DNA from: JABWBD01 sp040768665
GTDB taxonomy: Bacteria > Planctomycetota > Planctomycetia > Pirellulales > Thermoguttaceae
Length of the DNA stretch: 64,000 bases
Direction: 5' to 3'
NCBI GenBank assembly: GCA_040768665.1
Contig: JAXGMN010000007.1
Coordinates: forward strand, 186,001 to 250,000
Shown: positions 1-8,372 of the stretch, piece by piece
Layout: every line of letters begins with the position of its first letter
Numbering within the stretch: the first letter of the stretch is position 1
Program-made: the position numbers and the translations under genes
The notes under the pieces: model-generated
Seen by the model: the letters and a program-made list of their open reading frames with translations, nothing else
What the model was told of the DNA's origin: nothing
The model's database searches: none

Positions 1-1639
1 CCAGAACTCCCGCCGTTGTTGTCCCATGTCCGTTCTCATCCATCGGATCGTTGTCGTTGTTCACCCAGTCCCAGCCGATCAGGTCGTCCGTGTAGCCGTT
101 GCCGTCCGTGTCGATCCCATCCTCCCAAGCCGGATCGGCCAGCAGATCGCCGCCGTCGATGCGGCCGTTGCCATTCCAGTCGGTAACTCGGGACGCGTTG
201 GCCGGGTGGTTCAAGTCGTGCAGCGTGATCACGGAGTTGGCATCGCTATCCACAATCTGAGGCCGAAGGGCGGCTGGGATCTCGCCCTGGTTGACCCAGA
301 CGTTCAGGTAAAGATCTTCATGCGTATAGTCGATCCCCGTGTCGAGCATCGCGACTACGGTAGCCGCGCTTCCGGTCGTCACCGACCATGCGGCCGGGGC
401 GTCGATGTCGGCGTCCCACGCGCCGCCGGTCTGCCCTCGGTTGTCCAAAGCCCATTGTTCGGCGAAAAGTGGGTCGTTGGGGATGACAGGAGCCTCGTCG
501 TTGAGGATGGTGCCGATTCCGCTTGTGGTGACAACGATTGCACCCACTGCGTTGGACAATTCAACTGCGAACGTCTCGTCCGCTTCCACCTCGTCGTCTC
601 CATTGACAGAGACAGAGGCGATCTGTGTCGAAGTGCTTTCTCCGACAGCCAATTGGTACGTGAGCGTGCCTTCGGCCGGGATATAGTCGCCGCTGCTGGA
701 CGTCGCCGTACCGTCAACGGTGGCGTATGTCACCTCAACCGTCAGGGGATCGGTTGCGTCGGGTCGTGTGACAGTGACCGGAAAATGGAGGCCCTGAGTG
801 CTGCCAGAACGGCCCTCCATCACTTCCGCGTCACCAATCGCGATGACTGGATTGGTGTCGGCAGCCGAGGTGAGGTGCCAGTTGAGAATGTCGTGGTTCG
901 TCGGGTCGCCGCCGGAGGCACCGGTGAAGCCGACCCACGCGCGTCCCAGGTCCAAATCGAGCAGCGTGTCCAGGTCAACGGAAACGGTCAGCGCCGGAGT
1001 GACCAGATCGTCCAGGTAAACGCGCATGGTACCGGGCGTATACGCGACCTTGGCCGTATGGACGTTGCCGTCGTCCAGGATGAAGCCTACGGTGCTGAAC
1101 GAGCCGAGCGAGTACAACTCGCTCTGGTCGTTGGGACCGGTGCCGTTCGTGTGGATACTGACTTCGCTCTCGCTGGTGTCCTGGTTCTCCGAATTTCTGA
1201 AGATATCGAACTCGACAGCCAGGCTGTTCGGAATCCCGCCGTAGCCGAGGTTTCCGCCCCCGCCCATCAAGGTCGAAACGCTTTGGTTCTGAAACACGAC
1301 GGCAAAACCGTCCGAACCGCCGGGTTCTCCTCCCGGACCCGTCAATCGAAAGTCGAAGGTCGTCTCGAAGTCGCTCGAAACGAGCTGTTTCTCCGAAAAC
1401 CAAGCTCCTCCGGATTGGGAATTCAGTGCCGGCGTCAACCGCAGGACGTCGTCGCCGGTAATCGAGGCATCCCCGACGAGATTCAAACCCGTTGGCGTGC
1501 TGAAGTCGGGAAAGGCGATGCTCAGCAGTCTGCGGTCTTCGAGGATTTCACAGCGAAGTCGGCGGTAGTGGGGGCCGCCATCTCGCGGTGCTCTCGACAT
1601 GCTTTTCGCAAAACGACGATTCTGGAGGCTTTGAGACAT
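1..1639 (-). CDS. LEPR-XLL secreted lectin/Calx-beta/subtilase (3' end outside window)
   Basis: Predicted secreted or surface serine protease of the subtilisin (S8) family, cut off by the window edge. Reading the minus strand from the ATG at 1639, residues ~28-40 give LRCEILEDRRLLS, the planctomycete LEPR-XLL motif seen near the start of many large exported proteins. Residues ~41-250 resemble an L-type lectin sandwich (LDDGNVHTAKVAYTPGTMRV). A Calx-beta domain follows (VNGDDEVEADETF), then the start of a subtilase catalytic domain with the Asp motif MLDTGIDYTHEDL (Asp ~433) and the His motif ENGHGTTTAGVL (His ~538). The Asp-His spacing is long because of an Asp-rich insert (DWNGNGRIDGGDL). 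The catalytic Ser must lie beyond base 1. The start was chosen because it puts LEPR-XLL near the N-terminus; no clear Shine-Dalgarno site is visible. The long plus-strand ORF over this region is an antisense shadow. Confidence 0.85.
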   Translation of the reverse strand, partial: MSQSLQNRRFAKSMSRAPRDGGPHYRRLRCEILEDRRLLSIAFPDFSTPTGLNLVGDASITGDDVLRLTPALNSQSGGAWFSEKQLVSSDFETTFDFRLTGPGGEPGGSDGFAVVFQNQSVSTLMGGGGNLGYGGIPNSLAVEFDIFRNSENQDTSESEVSIHTNGTGPNDQSELYSLGSFSTVGFILDDGNVHTAKVAYTPGTMRVYLDDLVTPALTVSVDLDTLLDLDLGRAWVGFTGASGGDPTNHDILNWHLTSAADTNPVIAIGDAEVMEGRSGSTQGLHFPVTVTRPDATDPLTVEVTYATVDGTATSSSGDYIPAEGTLTYQLAVGESTSTQIASVSVNGDDEVEADETFAVELSNAVGAIVVTTSGIGTILNDEAPVIPNDPLFAEQWALDNRGQTGGAWDADIDAPAAWSVTTGSAATVVAMLDTGIDYTHEDLYLNVWVNQGEIPAALRPQIVDSDANSVITLHDLNHPANASRVTDWNGNGRIDGGDLLADPAWEDGIDTDGNGYTDDLIGWDWVNNDNDPMDENGHGTTTAGVL

Positions 1640-1682
1640 GGTTCGTCCGCCCGTGATGATTGAGTTTAATTCCTCTCGCCTG

Positions 1683-1735
1683 TTCCTTGGCCGAAGGCCT
1701 CCGGTCACCGTAGCTACGGTAGCAGCCCGGGAACC
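1683..1735. repeat. Diverged, inverted copy of the 70-bp hairpin unit
   Basis: The sequence ttggccgaaggcctccgg, followed by a degenerate ccgtagctacgg palindrome, matches the reverse complement of the unit that is tandemly repeated at 5785-7375. It lies just upstream of the subtilase start. Confidence 0.55.
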
Positions 1736-1821
1736 GAATATCAATGTTTATTTGTTGTTGGCCGATGGCCATTTTTTGCCGGCGCTGCCGACGGTCAACG
1801 TTCGTTGTTTTCACCGAAGGT

Positions 1822-1927
1822 CCAGGCTACGGTGAATATGGCCTTCGGCCAAAAAACATTCGGTTGGTTTTCCTTTCCTGGGGTGGTTACCCCAGGCTAC
1901 GGTGAATATGGCCTTCGGCCAAAAAAC
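1822..1927. repeat. Dispersed copy (1.5 units) of the 70-bp hairpin repeat
   Basis: Two ggctacggtgaatatggcc segments flank a CCTGGGGT-ggtt-ACCCCAGG hairpin. This is the same architecture as the big array at 5785-7375, but the hairpin base pair next to the loop is T-A here instead of C-G, and gaatatgg replaces gaaacatgg. It lies in the gap between the two LEPR-XLL genes. Confidence 0.75.
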
Positions 1928-1932
1928 CGGGC

Positions 1933-1964
1933 GGCACTCGGCTTGCTCGGCCGTGCCGAGTGCC
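1933..1964. repeat. Short inverted repeat
   Basis: Arms ggcactcggc and gccgagtgcc (perfect 10 bp) are separated by 12 bases, just downstream of the stop of the minus-strand gene at 1980. It could act as a factor-independent stem, but no T-run follows on the minus strand, so its function is uncertain. Confidence 0.45.
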
Positions 1965-1979
1965 ACCCGACGGTAACGA

Positions 1980-4601
1980 TTACTCCGCCAATTGCCACTC
2001 CAAAAGAGCCAGATCGGTCAGTTCGCCGGTCTTCTTGCCCGTGCGGGACTCGTCGTGCTCGCGGGCGGTCTGGTCGGCGGCCAGAAGCTGCCAGAGCTCC
2101 TCGCTGGCGTCCAGCCCGGCCGCCATGGTCGAGGCCGAACTTGAACTCATTCCGCCGGCCACGAGTTGAACGTTGTCGACGTTGGCGTCCTCGTCGGACC
2201 CGCTCACGTAGGCTCGAAAGCGGATCTTGAAGCCGTCGGTCAGGTAGGCCGAACCGACTTGGATCGTCTCGGTGTGCCAGGTGTTTTCAGTGTCGACGTT
2301 GCCGCGGAGTCGCCGGATTTCGGTCCAGGTCGATCCGTTGGGTGAGAAGTCGAGCGCCAGGTACTCGCCTGCATCGAAGCTGCTCTCGATGTACCAGTCG
2401 AAGGTGAGTTCCGCGCTGCCGTAGGCCGTCAGGTCAACGGCGTTGCTCATCGAAAGCGTGGCATTGGTGGCGCGGCCGTCCACTTCGGCCGAGTAGTTGC
2501 CGGCAGTCGCCCGTTGCGTCGAGGTGAACCAGTCGTTCTGAGAGTCCTCCACCCACTTGCCGTTCCATTGGCCGGCTTCAAAACTATCGGAGAAGACGAC
2601 GGTTTCGACTGAACTCACCACGTTGACCAGGGCCTCGTGCGTCGCCGATGCCCCGTCATCGTCGGTAACCTTGACCGCCACGGTGAAGGTCCCCTCCGTG
2701 GGAGAATTAAACGTGGCGGTCACGCCTGTGGCGTCGTCATATTGGCCATCGCCGTCCAGGTCCCACGCATAACTCGCGATGTCGTTGCCCGGGTCGGTCG
2801 ATCCGGCGGCGCTGAGGGTCACGTCGACGCCCTCGCCCGTCGTGTAGGGTCCGCCGGCATCGGCCGTCGGCGCGACGTTGGCTACGGTCACGCTTGTCGA
2901 GGCGGTGTCGGTGTCGCCCCGGTTGTCCGTCACACGCAGGCCGATGGTGTACGTGCCGTCGGCGGTGCGTGTGAACGTCGTCGTCACACCGCTGGCGTCG
3001 TCGTATTGGCCGTCGTTGTCGAGATCCCAATCGTAACTGGCGATGGCGCCGTCCGGATCGTGAGATGCCGACGCATCGAGGGTGATCGCAGTCCCTTCAC
3101 TCCCCGAGTAGGGACCACCGATGTCGGCAACGGGCGGAACGTTCGGCGCGGCCAGGCTGGTGGCGACAAGCTGCACGTTGTCGAGGTTGGCATCCTCGTC
3201 GGATCCGCTCATTTTCGCTCGGAAGCGGAATTGGAAGTTGCTCACGAGGTAGCCACCGTCGACGGTCAGCACTTCGTGGTGCCAGGTGTTCTCCGCATCG
3301 ACGTTTCCTCGCAGCCTGGCGACTTCCTGCCAGGCGGCGCCGTTAAAGAGATCCAGGGCGAGGTACTCTCCGGTATCGAGCCCGCTCTCGATGAGCCAGT
3401 CGAAGCTGAGTTCGGCGCTGCCGTAGGGTGTCAGGTCGATCGGACTGGCGAGTGAGAGCTTCGCATCACTTGCCGCTCCATCCACCTCGGCCGAGTAGCT
3501 GCCGTCGGTCTTGCGCTGGGTCGAGGTGAACCAGTCGTTCTGGCTGTCTTCGACCCAGAGGCCGTTCCACTGGCCGTGCTCGAAGCTGTCGGAGAAGAGG
3601 GGGCCGTCGGTGTCAAGGATGGTGGCGATACCCTGAGGATCGTTGATCACCGCACCGCCCGTCGGGTTGGAGAGGTTCACCGAAAAGTACTCTTCACTCT
3701 CCGTGATGATGTCGTCGACGGTCGGGACGAGGATCACCTTGGACGTTTCGCCGGGCGCGAACGTCACTATGCCGCTCGCGGCGGAATAGTCTGCACCGGC
3801 CAGAGCGGTACCGTCGGCCGTGGTGAAGTCGACCGTGACAGTCTCGGGAACGGGCATGGAAAGATCGACATGGACAACTGCATACGATTTCGGCGCGGAG
3901 CGGAGCACTTGCTCCCCCGCGCTGCTCGTCACATAGAGCACGCCGTTCGCGTCGAACGTTATGCCCTTGGGAGCCAAAAGACTGCCGGGCCGCGCCACGG
4001 CGATCGACTCAAGGAATGCCCCGCTCTCCATATCGTATCGCAGCACCTGATTCGAGTCGCGACTGTTGACGTAAAGGTCTCCCTCCGGTCCTACGACCAT
4101 CGAGCTCGGAAAATCGAGCCCACCGCTCTGGCTGGGTATCAATACATCGAGATAATCGCCCGGTGACGATCCATTGGGACCCTGATAACGCAGGATCTCG
4201 TGCGTGCCGGAACTGGCCACACAGAGGCGACCGGCATCATCAAAAAATAGCCCCGCCGGTTGATCGAGTCCTCCGCTACCCACCGCAACAAATACGTCGA
4301 TCCTAGCGCCGGTCGAAATATCGTAGCGAGTGACATCATCACGGCGGTTGTTGCTGACATAGAGGTTCCCGTCCGGCCCGATGGTCATGCCGTAGGGCCC
4401 ATCGACTTCTTGTTCGCCCACGCCGGGCGCGACAAACACGGCACCGGTTTGGCCCGGTGCGGGTGCCGGAGCGCCCGTTGCTGCGTCGAATCGCAGGACG
4501 CTGTTCATCCCCCCCGCATTGCTCACGTAGAGGTAATTGGCGTCGAACACGAGGCTGCCAGTCCGCTGGTCTGGCCCGCCATTTTGCGCGTTGGCAAACA
4601 C
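1980..4601 (-). CDS. Secreted NHL / Calx-beta / PKD multidomain protein (main open frame)
   Basis: This 873-residue open frame is the bulk of a large exported protein. Residues ~1-240 are NHL-like beta-propeller repeats (repeated 'GPDGNLYVSNNRRDDV' type blades). About 245-340 is a Calx-beta domain (TVDFTTADGTALAGADY). Two near-identical beta-sandwich modules at ~345-490 and ~685-830 (FSDSFEHGQWNGLWVEDSQ) flank two PKD domains at ~495-670 (VPPADIGGPYSGSEG-like and APTADAGGPYTTGEG). The first codon of this frame is an internal GTG, not a true start. The real N-terminus lies upstream at ~5565 in other frames (separate entry), so the protein is expressed intact only if the upstream frameshifts are sequence errors. 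The role is probably adhesion or extracellular carbohydrate or protein binding; no catalytic motif was seen. Confidence 0.75.
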   Translation of the reverse strand: MFANAQNGGPDQRTGSLVFDANYLYVSNAGGMNSVLRFDAATGAPAPAPGQTGAVFVAPGVGEQEVDGPYGMTIGPDGNLYVSNNRRDDVTRYDISTGARIDVFVAVGSGGLDQPAGLFFDDAGRLCVASSGTHEILRYQGPNGSSPGDYLDVLIPSQSGGLDFPSSMVVGPEGDLYVNSRDSNQVLRYDMESGAFLESIAVARPGSLLAPKGITFDANGVLYVTSSAGEQVLRSAPKSYAVVHVDLSMPVPETVTVDFTTADGTALAGADYSAASGIVTFAPGETSKVILVPTVDDIITESEEYFSVNLSNPTGGAVINDPQGIATILDTDGPLFSDSFEHGQWNGLWVEDSQNDWFTSTQRKTDGSYSAEVDGAASDAKLSLASPIDLTPYGSAELSFDWLIESGLDTGEYLALDLFNGAAWQEVARLRGNVDAENTWHHEVLTVDGGYLVSNFQFRFRAKMSGSDEDANLDNVQLVATSLAAPNVPPVADIGGPYSGSEGTAITLDASASHDPDGAIASYDWDLDNDGQYDDASGVTTTFTRTADGTYTIGLRVTDNRGDTDTASTSVTVANVAPTADAGGPYTTGEGVDVTLSAAGSTDPGNDIASYAWDLDGDGQYDDATGVTATFNSPTEGTFTVAVKVTDDDGASATHEALVNVVSSVETVVFSDSFEAGQWNGKWVEDSQNDWFTSTQRATAGNYSAEVDGRATNATLSMSNAVDLTAYGSAELTFDWYIESSFDAGEYLALDFSPNGSTWTEIRRLRGNVDTENTWHTETIQVGSAYLTDGFKIRFRAYVSGSDEDANVDNVQLVAGGMSSSSASTMAAGLDASEELWQLLAADQTAREHDESRTGKKTGELTDLALLEWQLAE

Positions 4602-5565
4602 GCCTTCATACGCGCCCGTGGGCGCCGTCGTACTGAAGAACCTGGCGGAATGAGGAGTAGACGAACAGATCGCCTGCGGGCCAGTTAGCGATCGTTCGCG
4701 CCTCGTGCAAGTCGCCGGCTGGGGGTGTTACAAAATCGTCGACCAGTTGCACACCGGAGTCTCTTCGGTAACGGAAATATCGTTGATCGAGATTTCTGCT
4801 TGCAGATCGCCCTTGCCGGCGTTGTAGATGCCTACAGGATCCCCGGCTCAGACAAGGCCACGTTATGGATCTTGAGTTCGTCGATCATGCCGTGCGAAAG
4901 GGAAATGCCGATCCCGATGCCCGGATTGCTGGCAGGGTCGAGATCGGCAAAAGGGGCGAACGTTGGTGATCGTATACGCCTCGCATCTGTGCGCCGTTGA
5001 CGTAGATGCCCGCGTCGCCGTCGCGTCGTCCAGCGCGGCGGCGACATGCAAAATCTGCCCCAGGATCGGAGTGCTGATCGCCGCGGCACCCGGGCGCGTC
5101 GTTGATCTCAAACTTGAGACTCCGGTCCGATTGTACTCCCATCGTGTAAGGATCGAGGCCGCCACGCTCGTCGCCACGGAAGACGATCCATCCGCTGCCT
5201 TCTCCGGGATCGGGGAACGAGTCGACACGATCCATGCTTCGATCGTCATCGAGTCGGTCGCCGCCAGGCTGGGATGGTCGGCCACAGCAAGCGCGGTCAG
5301 TGTCGACTCCGTCGAACAGAAATGCCTGGCCGATCTGACCGAGAGAATAGTCAGCGCCGCTGACCAGCGTTGCATCGTTGCTGCCGACGGCGTCCGCGGC
5401 CGTGCCATCGGCTGGCCAATGACTCACCACGGCAAGCAGTCGCCGATCCTCCAACGGCTCCACACGGATCCGGCGCGGTTCAAAGGCCCTGCGGGACATC
5501 CCCGAACTGCGGTTGCGGCGGGAACTGCTGGTCTTGCGGCTGCTCAAAAACGGTACGGAAAACAT
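4602..5565 (-). pseudogene. Frameshifted 5' part of the NHL/PKD gene (LEPR-XLL + LamG-like)
   Basis: From the ATG at 5565 the minus strand reads MFSVPFLSSRK, then RIRVEPLEDRRLLA (LEPR-XLL), then a LamG/ConA-like start (SHWPADGTAADAVGSNDATL, FLFDGVD). The coherent reading then switches frame several times: LAVADHPSLAATDSMTIEAWIV; FPDPGEGSGWIVFRGDERGG; LGQILHVAAALDDATA; IYVNGAQMRGVYD; SHGMIDELKIHNVALSEPGIL; VQLVDDFVTPPAGDLHEA. It finally joins the 1980-4601 frame at a further one-base shift (YDGA / TGAYEGVFANAQ). At least five indels are needed. Either the gene is decaying or this stretch is poorly assembled; the domain order is otherwise preserved with no visible large deletion. Confidence 0.75.
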
Positions 5566-5653
5566 TTGCTGGCCCTCCTCGGCAAACGTGGTAAAATGCA
5601 AGTAGCGTTGTTGTTGCACGCGCGCGCAAACGAGCCGCGTGCGGACGATTGCC

Positions 5654-5704
5654 CAGCCGGTGAGGGGACCGCCTGGGAAGCTTGGTCCTCACCGGCTGCT
5701 TTTC
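5654..5704 (+). terminator. Perfect 12-bp stem followed by CTTTTC
   Basis: The arms cagccggtgagg (5654-5665) and cctcaccggctg (5687-5698) pair perfectly around a 21-base loop, with ctttt directly after on the plus strand. This has the shape of an intrinsic terminator pointing rightward, but no plus-strand gene is recognised to its left. It could instead be a regulatory hairpin in the 5' leader of the minus-strand LEPR gene. Confidence 0.4.
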
Positions 5705-5784
5705 TTCCTGCTCTGTAAAACGGGATTTATTTCGTTGCCCAATGGTGTGTTCTTTTCGCGCCTCCTGGGTTGTTGGCTGTGGTG

Positions 5785-7375
5785 AACATGGCCTCTTCGG
5801 CCAAAGACCTTTGGTTTGCTCTTCTGGAAGCGGATGCCCCAGGCTACGGTGAAACATGGCCTTCGGCCAAAGACCTTTGGTTTGGTTTCCCGGGGCGATG
5901 CCCCAGGCTACGGTGAAACATGGCCTTTGGCCAAAAACATTTGGGTTGGCATCCCTTTCCTGGGGCGATGCCCCAGGCTACGGTGAAACATGGCCTTCGG
6001 CCAAAAACATTTGGGTTGGCATCCCTTTCCTGGGGCGATGCCCCAGGCTACGGTGAAACATGGCCTTTGGCCAAAAACATTTGGGTTGGCATCCCTTTCT
6101 CGGGGCGATGCCTCAGGCTACGGTGAAACATGGCTCTCTTCGGCTGCACGATTTGGGTTGGCATCCCTTTCCTGGGGCGATGCCCCAGGCTACGGTGAAA
6201 CATGGCCTTCGGCCAAAAACATTTGGGTTGGCATCCCTTTCCTGGGGCGATGCCCCAGGCTACGGTGAAACATGGCCTTTGGCCAAAAACATTTGGGTTG
6301 GCATCCTTTCCCCGGGGCGATGCCCCTGTATTACGGTGAAACATGGCCTTCGGCCAAAAACATTTGGGCTGGCATTCCCGGGGCGATGCCTCAGGCTACG
6401 AAACATGGCCTTCGGCCAAAAACATTTTGGGTTGGCATCTCTTCTCGGGGCGATGCCTCAGGCTACGGTGGAACATGGCCTTCGGCCAAAAACATTTGGG
6501 TTGGCATTCCCGGGGCGATGCCCCAGGCTACGGTGAAACATGGCCTTGGCCAAAACATTTGGGTTGGCATCCCCGGGGCGATGCCCCAGGCTACGGTGAA
6601 ACATGGCCTTTGGCCAAAACATTTGGGTTGGCATCCCCGGGGCGATGCCCCAGGCTACGGTGAAACATGGCCTTCGGCCAAAAACATTTGGGTTGGCATC
6701 CCTTTCCTGGGGCGATGCCCCAGGCTACGGTGAAACATGGCCTTTGGCCAAAAACATTTGGGTTGGCATCCCTTTCCTGGGGCGATGCCCCAGGCTACGG
6801 TGAAACATGGCCTTTGGCCAAAAACATTTGGGTTGGCATCCCTTTCCTGGGGCGATGCCCCAGGCTACGGTGAAACATGGCCTTTGGCCAAAAACATTTG
6901 GGTTGGCATCCCTTTCCTGGGGCGATGCCCCAGGCTACGGTGAAACATACCTTTGGCCAAAACATTTGGGTTGGTGATTCCTGGGGCGATGCCCCAGGCT
7001 ACGGTGAAACATGGCCTTTGGCCAAAAACATTTGGGTTGGCATCCCTTTCCTGGGGCGATGCCCCAGGCTACGGTGAAACATGGCCTTCGGCCAAAAACA
7101 TTTGGGTTGGCATCCCTTTCCTGGGGCGATGCCTTGTACATGGCGGAACATGGCCTTCGGCCAAAAACATTTGGGTTGGCATCCCTTTCCTGGGGCGATG
7201 CCCCAGGCTACGGTGAAACAGGCCTTTGGCCAAAAACATCGGGCCGGCATCCCGGGGCGATGCCCCAGGCTACGGTGAAACATGGCCTTCGGCCAAAAAC
7301 ATTTGGGTTGGCATCCCTTTCCTGGGGCGATGCCCCAGGCTACGGTGAAACATGGCCTTTGGCCAAAAAAAACCT
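5785..7375. repeat. Tandem array of ~24 units of a 70-bp double-hairpin repeat
   Basis: ATGGCC-type unit starts recur near 5785, 5856, 5920, 5990, 6060, 6130, 6202, 6272, 6343, 6404, 6476, 6539, 6603, 6667, 6737, 6807, 6877, 6947, 7011, 7081, 7150, 7220, 7282 and 7352. The modal spacing is 70 bp, with shortened units of ~61-64 bp. Each unit carries a TGGCC-TTY-GGCCA palindrome, a spacer reading ACATTTGGGTTGGCATCCC, a CTGGGGC-GAT-GCCCCAG hairpin, and the linker GCTACGGTGAAAC. Central units (6667-6940) are almost identical; edge units diverge, the pattern expected of unequal recombination. There are no unique spacers, so it is not CRISPR. Open frames inside it (MAFGQKHLGWHPFPGAMPQ) are artefacts of the repeat. 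Confidence 0.95.
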
Positions 7376-7454
7376 TGCGTTGGTTCGTTTCTGGGGCGCG
7401 TTTGCCCCGTGGTTTGGCCTCGGCGGGTTCGTTGGGCATCGGGGCGTTATCTCG

Positions 7455-7550
7455 TCGTTTGGCCGAAGGCCTCCGTTCATCGTAGCCTGGGGTAACACCC
7501 CAGGAACCAATCGTCAATAACCATGTTTGGCCGAAGGCCATATTTATCCT
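7455..7550. repeat. Inverted diverged copies of the hairpin unit, left flank of the RAYT gene
   Basis: The stretch ttggccgaaggcctccgttc, then cctggggtaacaccccagg, reads on the opposite strand as hairpin, then ggctacgatgaac, then ggccttcggcc, i.e. the unit in inverse orientation. A second half-copy (ggccgaaggccatatt) follows at 7527-7545. These sit between the array and the 3' end of the transposase gene at 7560. Confidence 0.75.
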
Positions 7551-7559
7551 CCAACGGTC

Positions 7560-8012
7560 TCAATCCCACACGTACCGTTCGTCGTATTCGATGCCGTAGC
7601 GCTTCAAAAACTCCCGAAACTCCTCCTGGAACGTCTTCTTCCGGTGGTGCTCCTCCTGGTTGCGAACATATTCCTCCGCATCCGGCAAATGGGTCGGGCT
7701 GACCGAAAACATGCCGTAGCCGCGCTGCCAATAGAAATCGCCGTGCCCGCGGCCAAGCGTCTTCACGAACTTGGACGATTCGCGCTTTACCTGCTCGACA
7801 AATTCGACGGGCGCGTGCATTTTTCCCAAATCGAACAAAATGTGGACGTGATCGGCGACCCCGCCGACGACGACAAACGGGGAATCAAGGCTCCGAATCA
7901 CTGTAGCCAGATAGGCGTGGACACGGGGTTGGATCTCGTCGTCGAGAAAGGGCCTCCGATTCTTCGTGCTGAAAACCAGGTGTGCGTACATTTTCGTGAG
8001 GGATTGCGGCAT
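7560..8012 (-). CDS. REP-associated Y1 (IS200/IS605-like) transposase
   Basis: This 150-residue HUH single-strand transposase domain protein starts MPQSLTKMYAHLVFSTKNR, the typical opening of the Y1_Tnp/RAYT family. The metal-binding HUH motif is HVH in VADHVHILFDL, and the catalytic tyrosine is probably in AEEYVRNQEEHHRKK. Family members nick and rejoin single-stranded DNA at hairpins; stand-alone members of this size are associated with REP palindromes and generally lack the left/right ends of a full IS. Here the gene is bracketed by inverted (7455-7550) and direct (8040-8150) copies of the same hairpin unit that forms the adjacent array, which suggests that this unit is its substrate. The start at 8012 was chosen because the frame upstream is repeat DNA and family homology begins there. 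It appears intact. Confidence 0.88.
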   Translation of the reverse strand: MPQSLTKMYAHLVFSTKNRRPFLDDEIQPRVHAYLATVIRSLDSPFVVVGGVADHVHILFDLGKMHAPVEFVEQVKRESSKFVKTLGRGHGDFYWQRGYGMFSVSPTHLPDAEEYVRNQEEHHRKKTFQEEFREFLKRYGIEYDERYVWD

Positions 8013-8039
8013 CGTCGTTTTCCTGAAATTGGGTATCAG

Positions 8040-8150
8040 GGTGAGGGTGAATATGGCCTTTGGCCAAAAAACATTGGGTTCGTCTCCTTTCCTGGGGTGG
8101 TACCCCAGGCTACGGTGAATATGGCCTTTGGCCAAAAAAACGTTGCATGG
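8040..8150. repeat. Direct copies of the hairpin unit, right flank of the RAYT gene
   Basis: Two gtgaatatggcctttggccaa segments lie on either side of CCTGGGGT-GGT-ACCCCAGG. The T-A base pair next to the loop and the gaatatgg variant match the copy at 1822-1927 rather than the big array, so the flanks and the array form two sub-families. It lies directly upstream of the transposase start. Confidence 0.75.
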
Positions 8151-8372
8151 GTATGGTGAAATAGGGCCTTCGGCGAAAGGGTGTTGCGTTGTCTCGTTCT
8201 CCTGCCAGTCCGGTGGACTCCCTGCGCTGCCCAGCCCAGCCATCCACCGCGAGGCTTGCTCGTGCCAACGTCGCGCGGCGTCGTGTTCGCCCCGCCGCTG
8301 AGCCTCGCGAGCCAGGTAGAGGCAGCGCACCGCATCGACCGCCGATACAACCTGTCTGTCTTCATCCATCAT
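8151..8372 (-). pseudogene. Small ORF coupled to kinase stop, 3' end replaced by repeat
   Basis: An ATGATG at 8372 overlaps the kinase stop codon by 11 bases and opens MMDEDRQVVSAVDAVRCLYL, a helical, Arg/Ala-rich segment that looks like a real protein (LAREAQRRGEHDAARRWHEQ). After about 70 residues the frame enters the hairpin repeat (CNVFLAKGHIHRSLGYHPRK) and runs on, without a stop, into the transposase at 8012. The natural C-terminus therefore seems to have been lost to insertion of the repeat/RAYT element. No family was recognised. Coupling to the kinase suggests a partner protein. Confidence 0.5.

Noticed and set aside
26..1663. 545-residue plus-strand ORF
   Set aside because: Antisense shadow: the minus strand carries coherent lectin, Calx-beta and subtilase motifs, while the plus-strand protein has no family pattern.
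5785..7375. CRISPR array
   Set aside because: The 70-bp units abut directly with no unique spacers, and no cas genes are present.
5785..7520. Series of overlapping ORFs of MAFGQKHLGWHPFPGAMPQ type in the repeat array
   Set aside because: They arise from the 70-bp unit being read in all three frames (70 is not a multiple of 3). Each frame repeats the same nonsense peptide and stops after three units.
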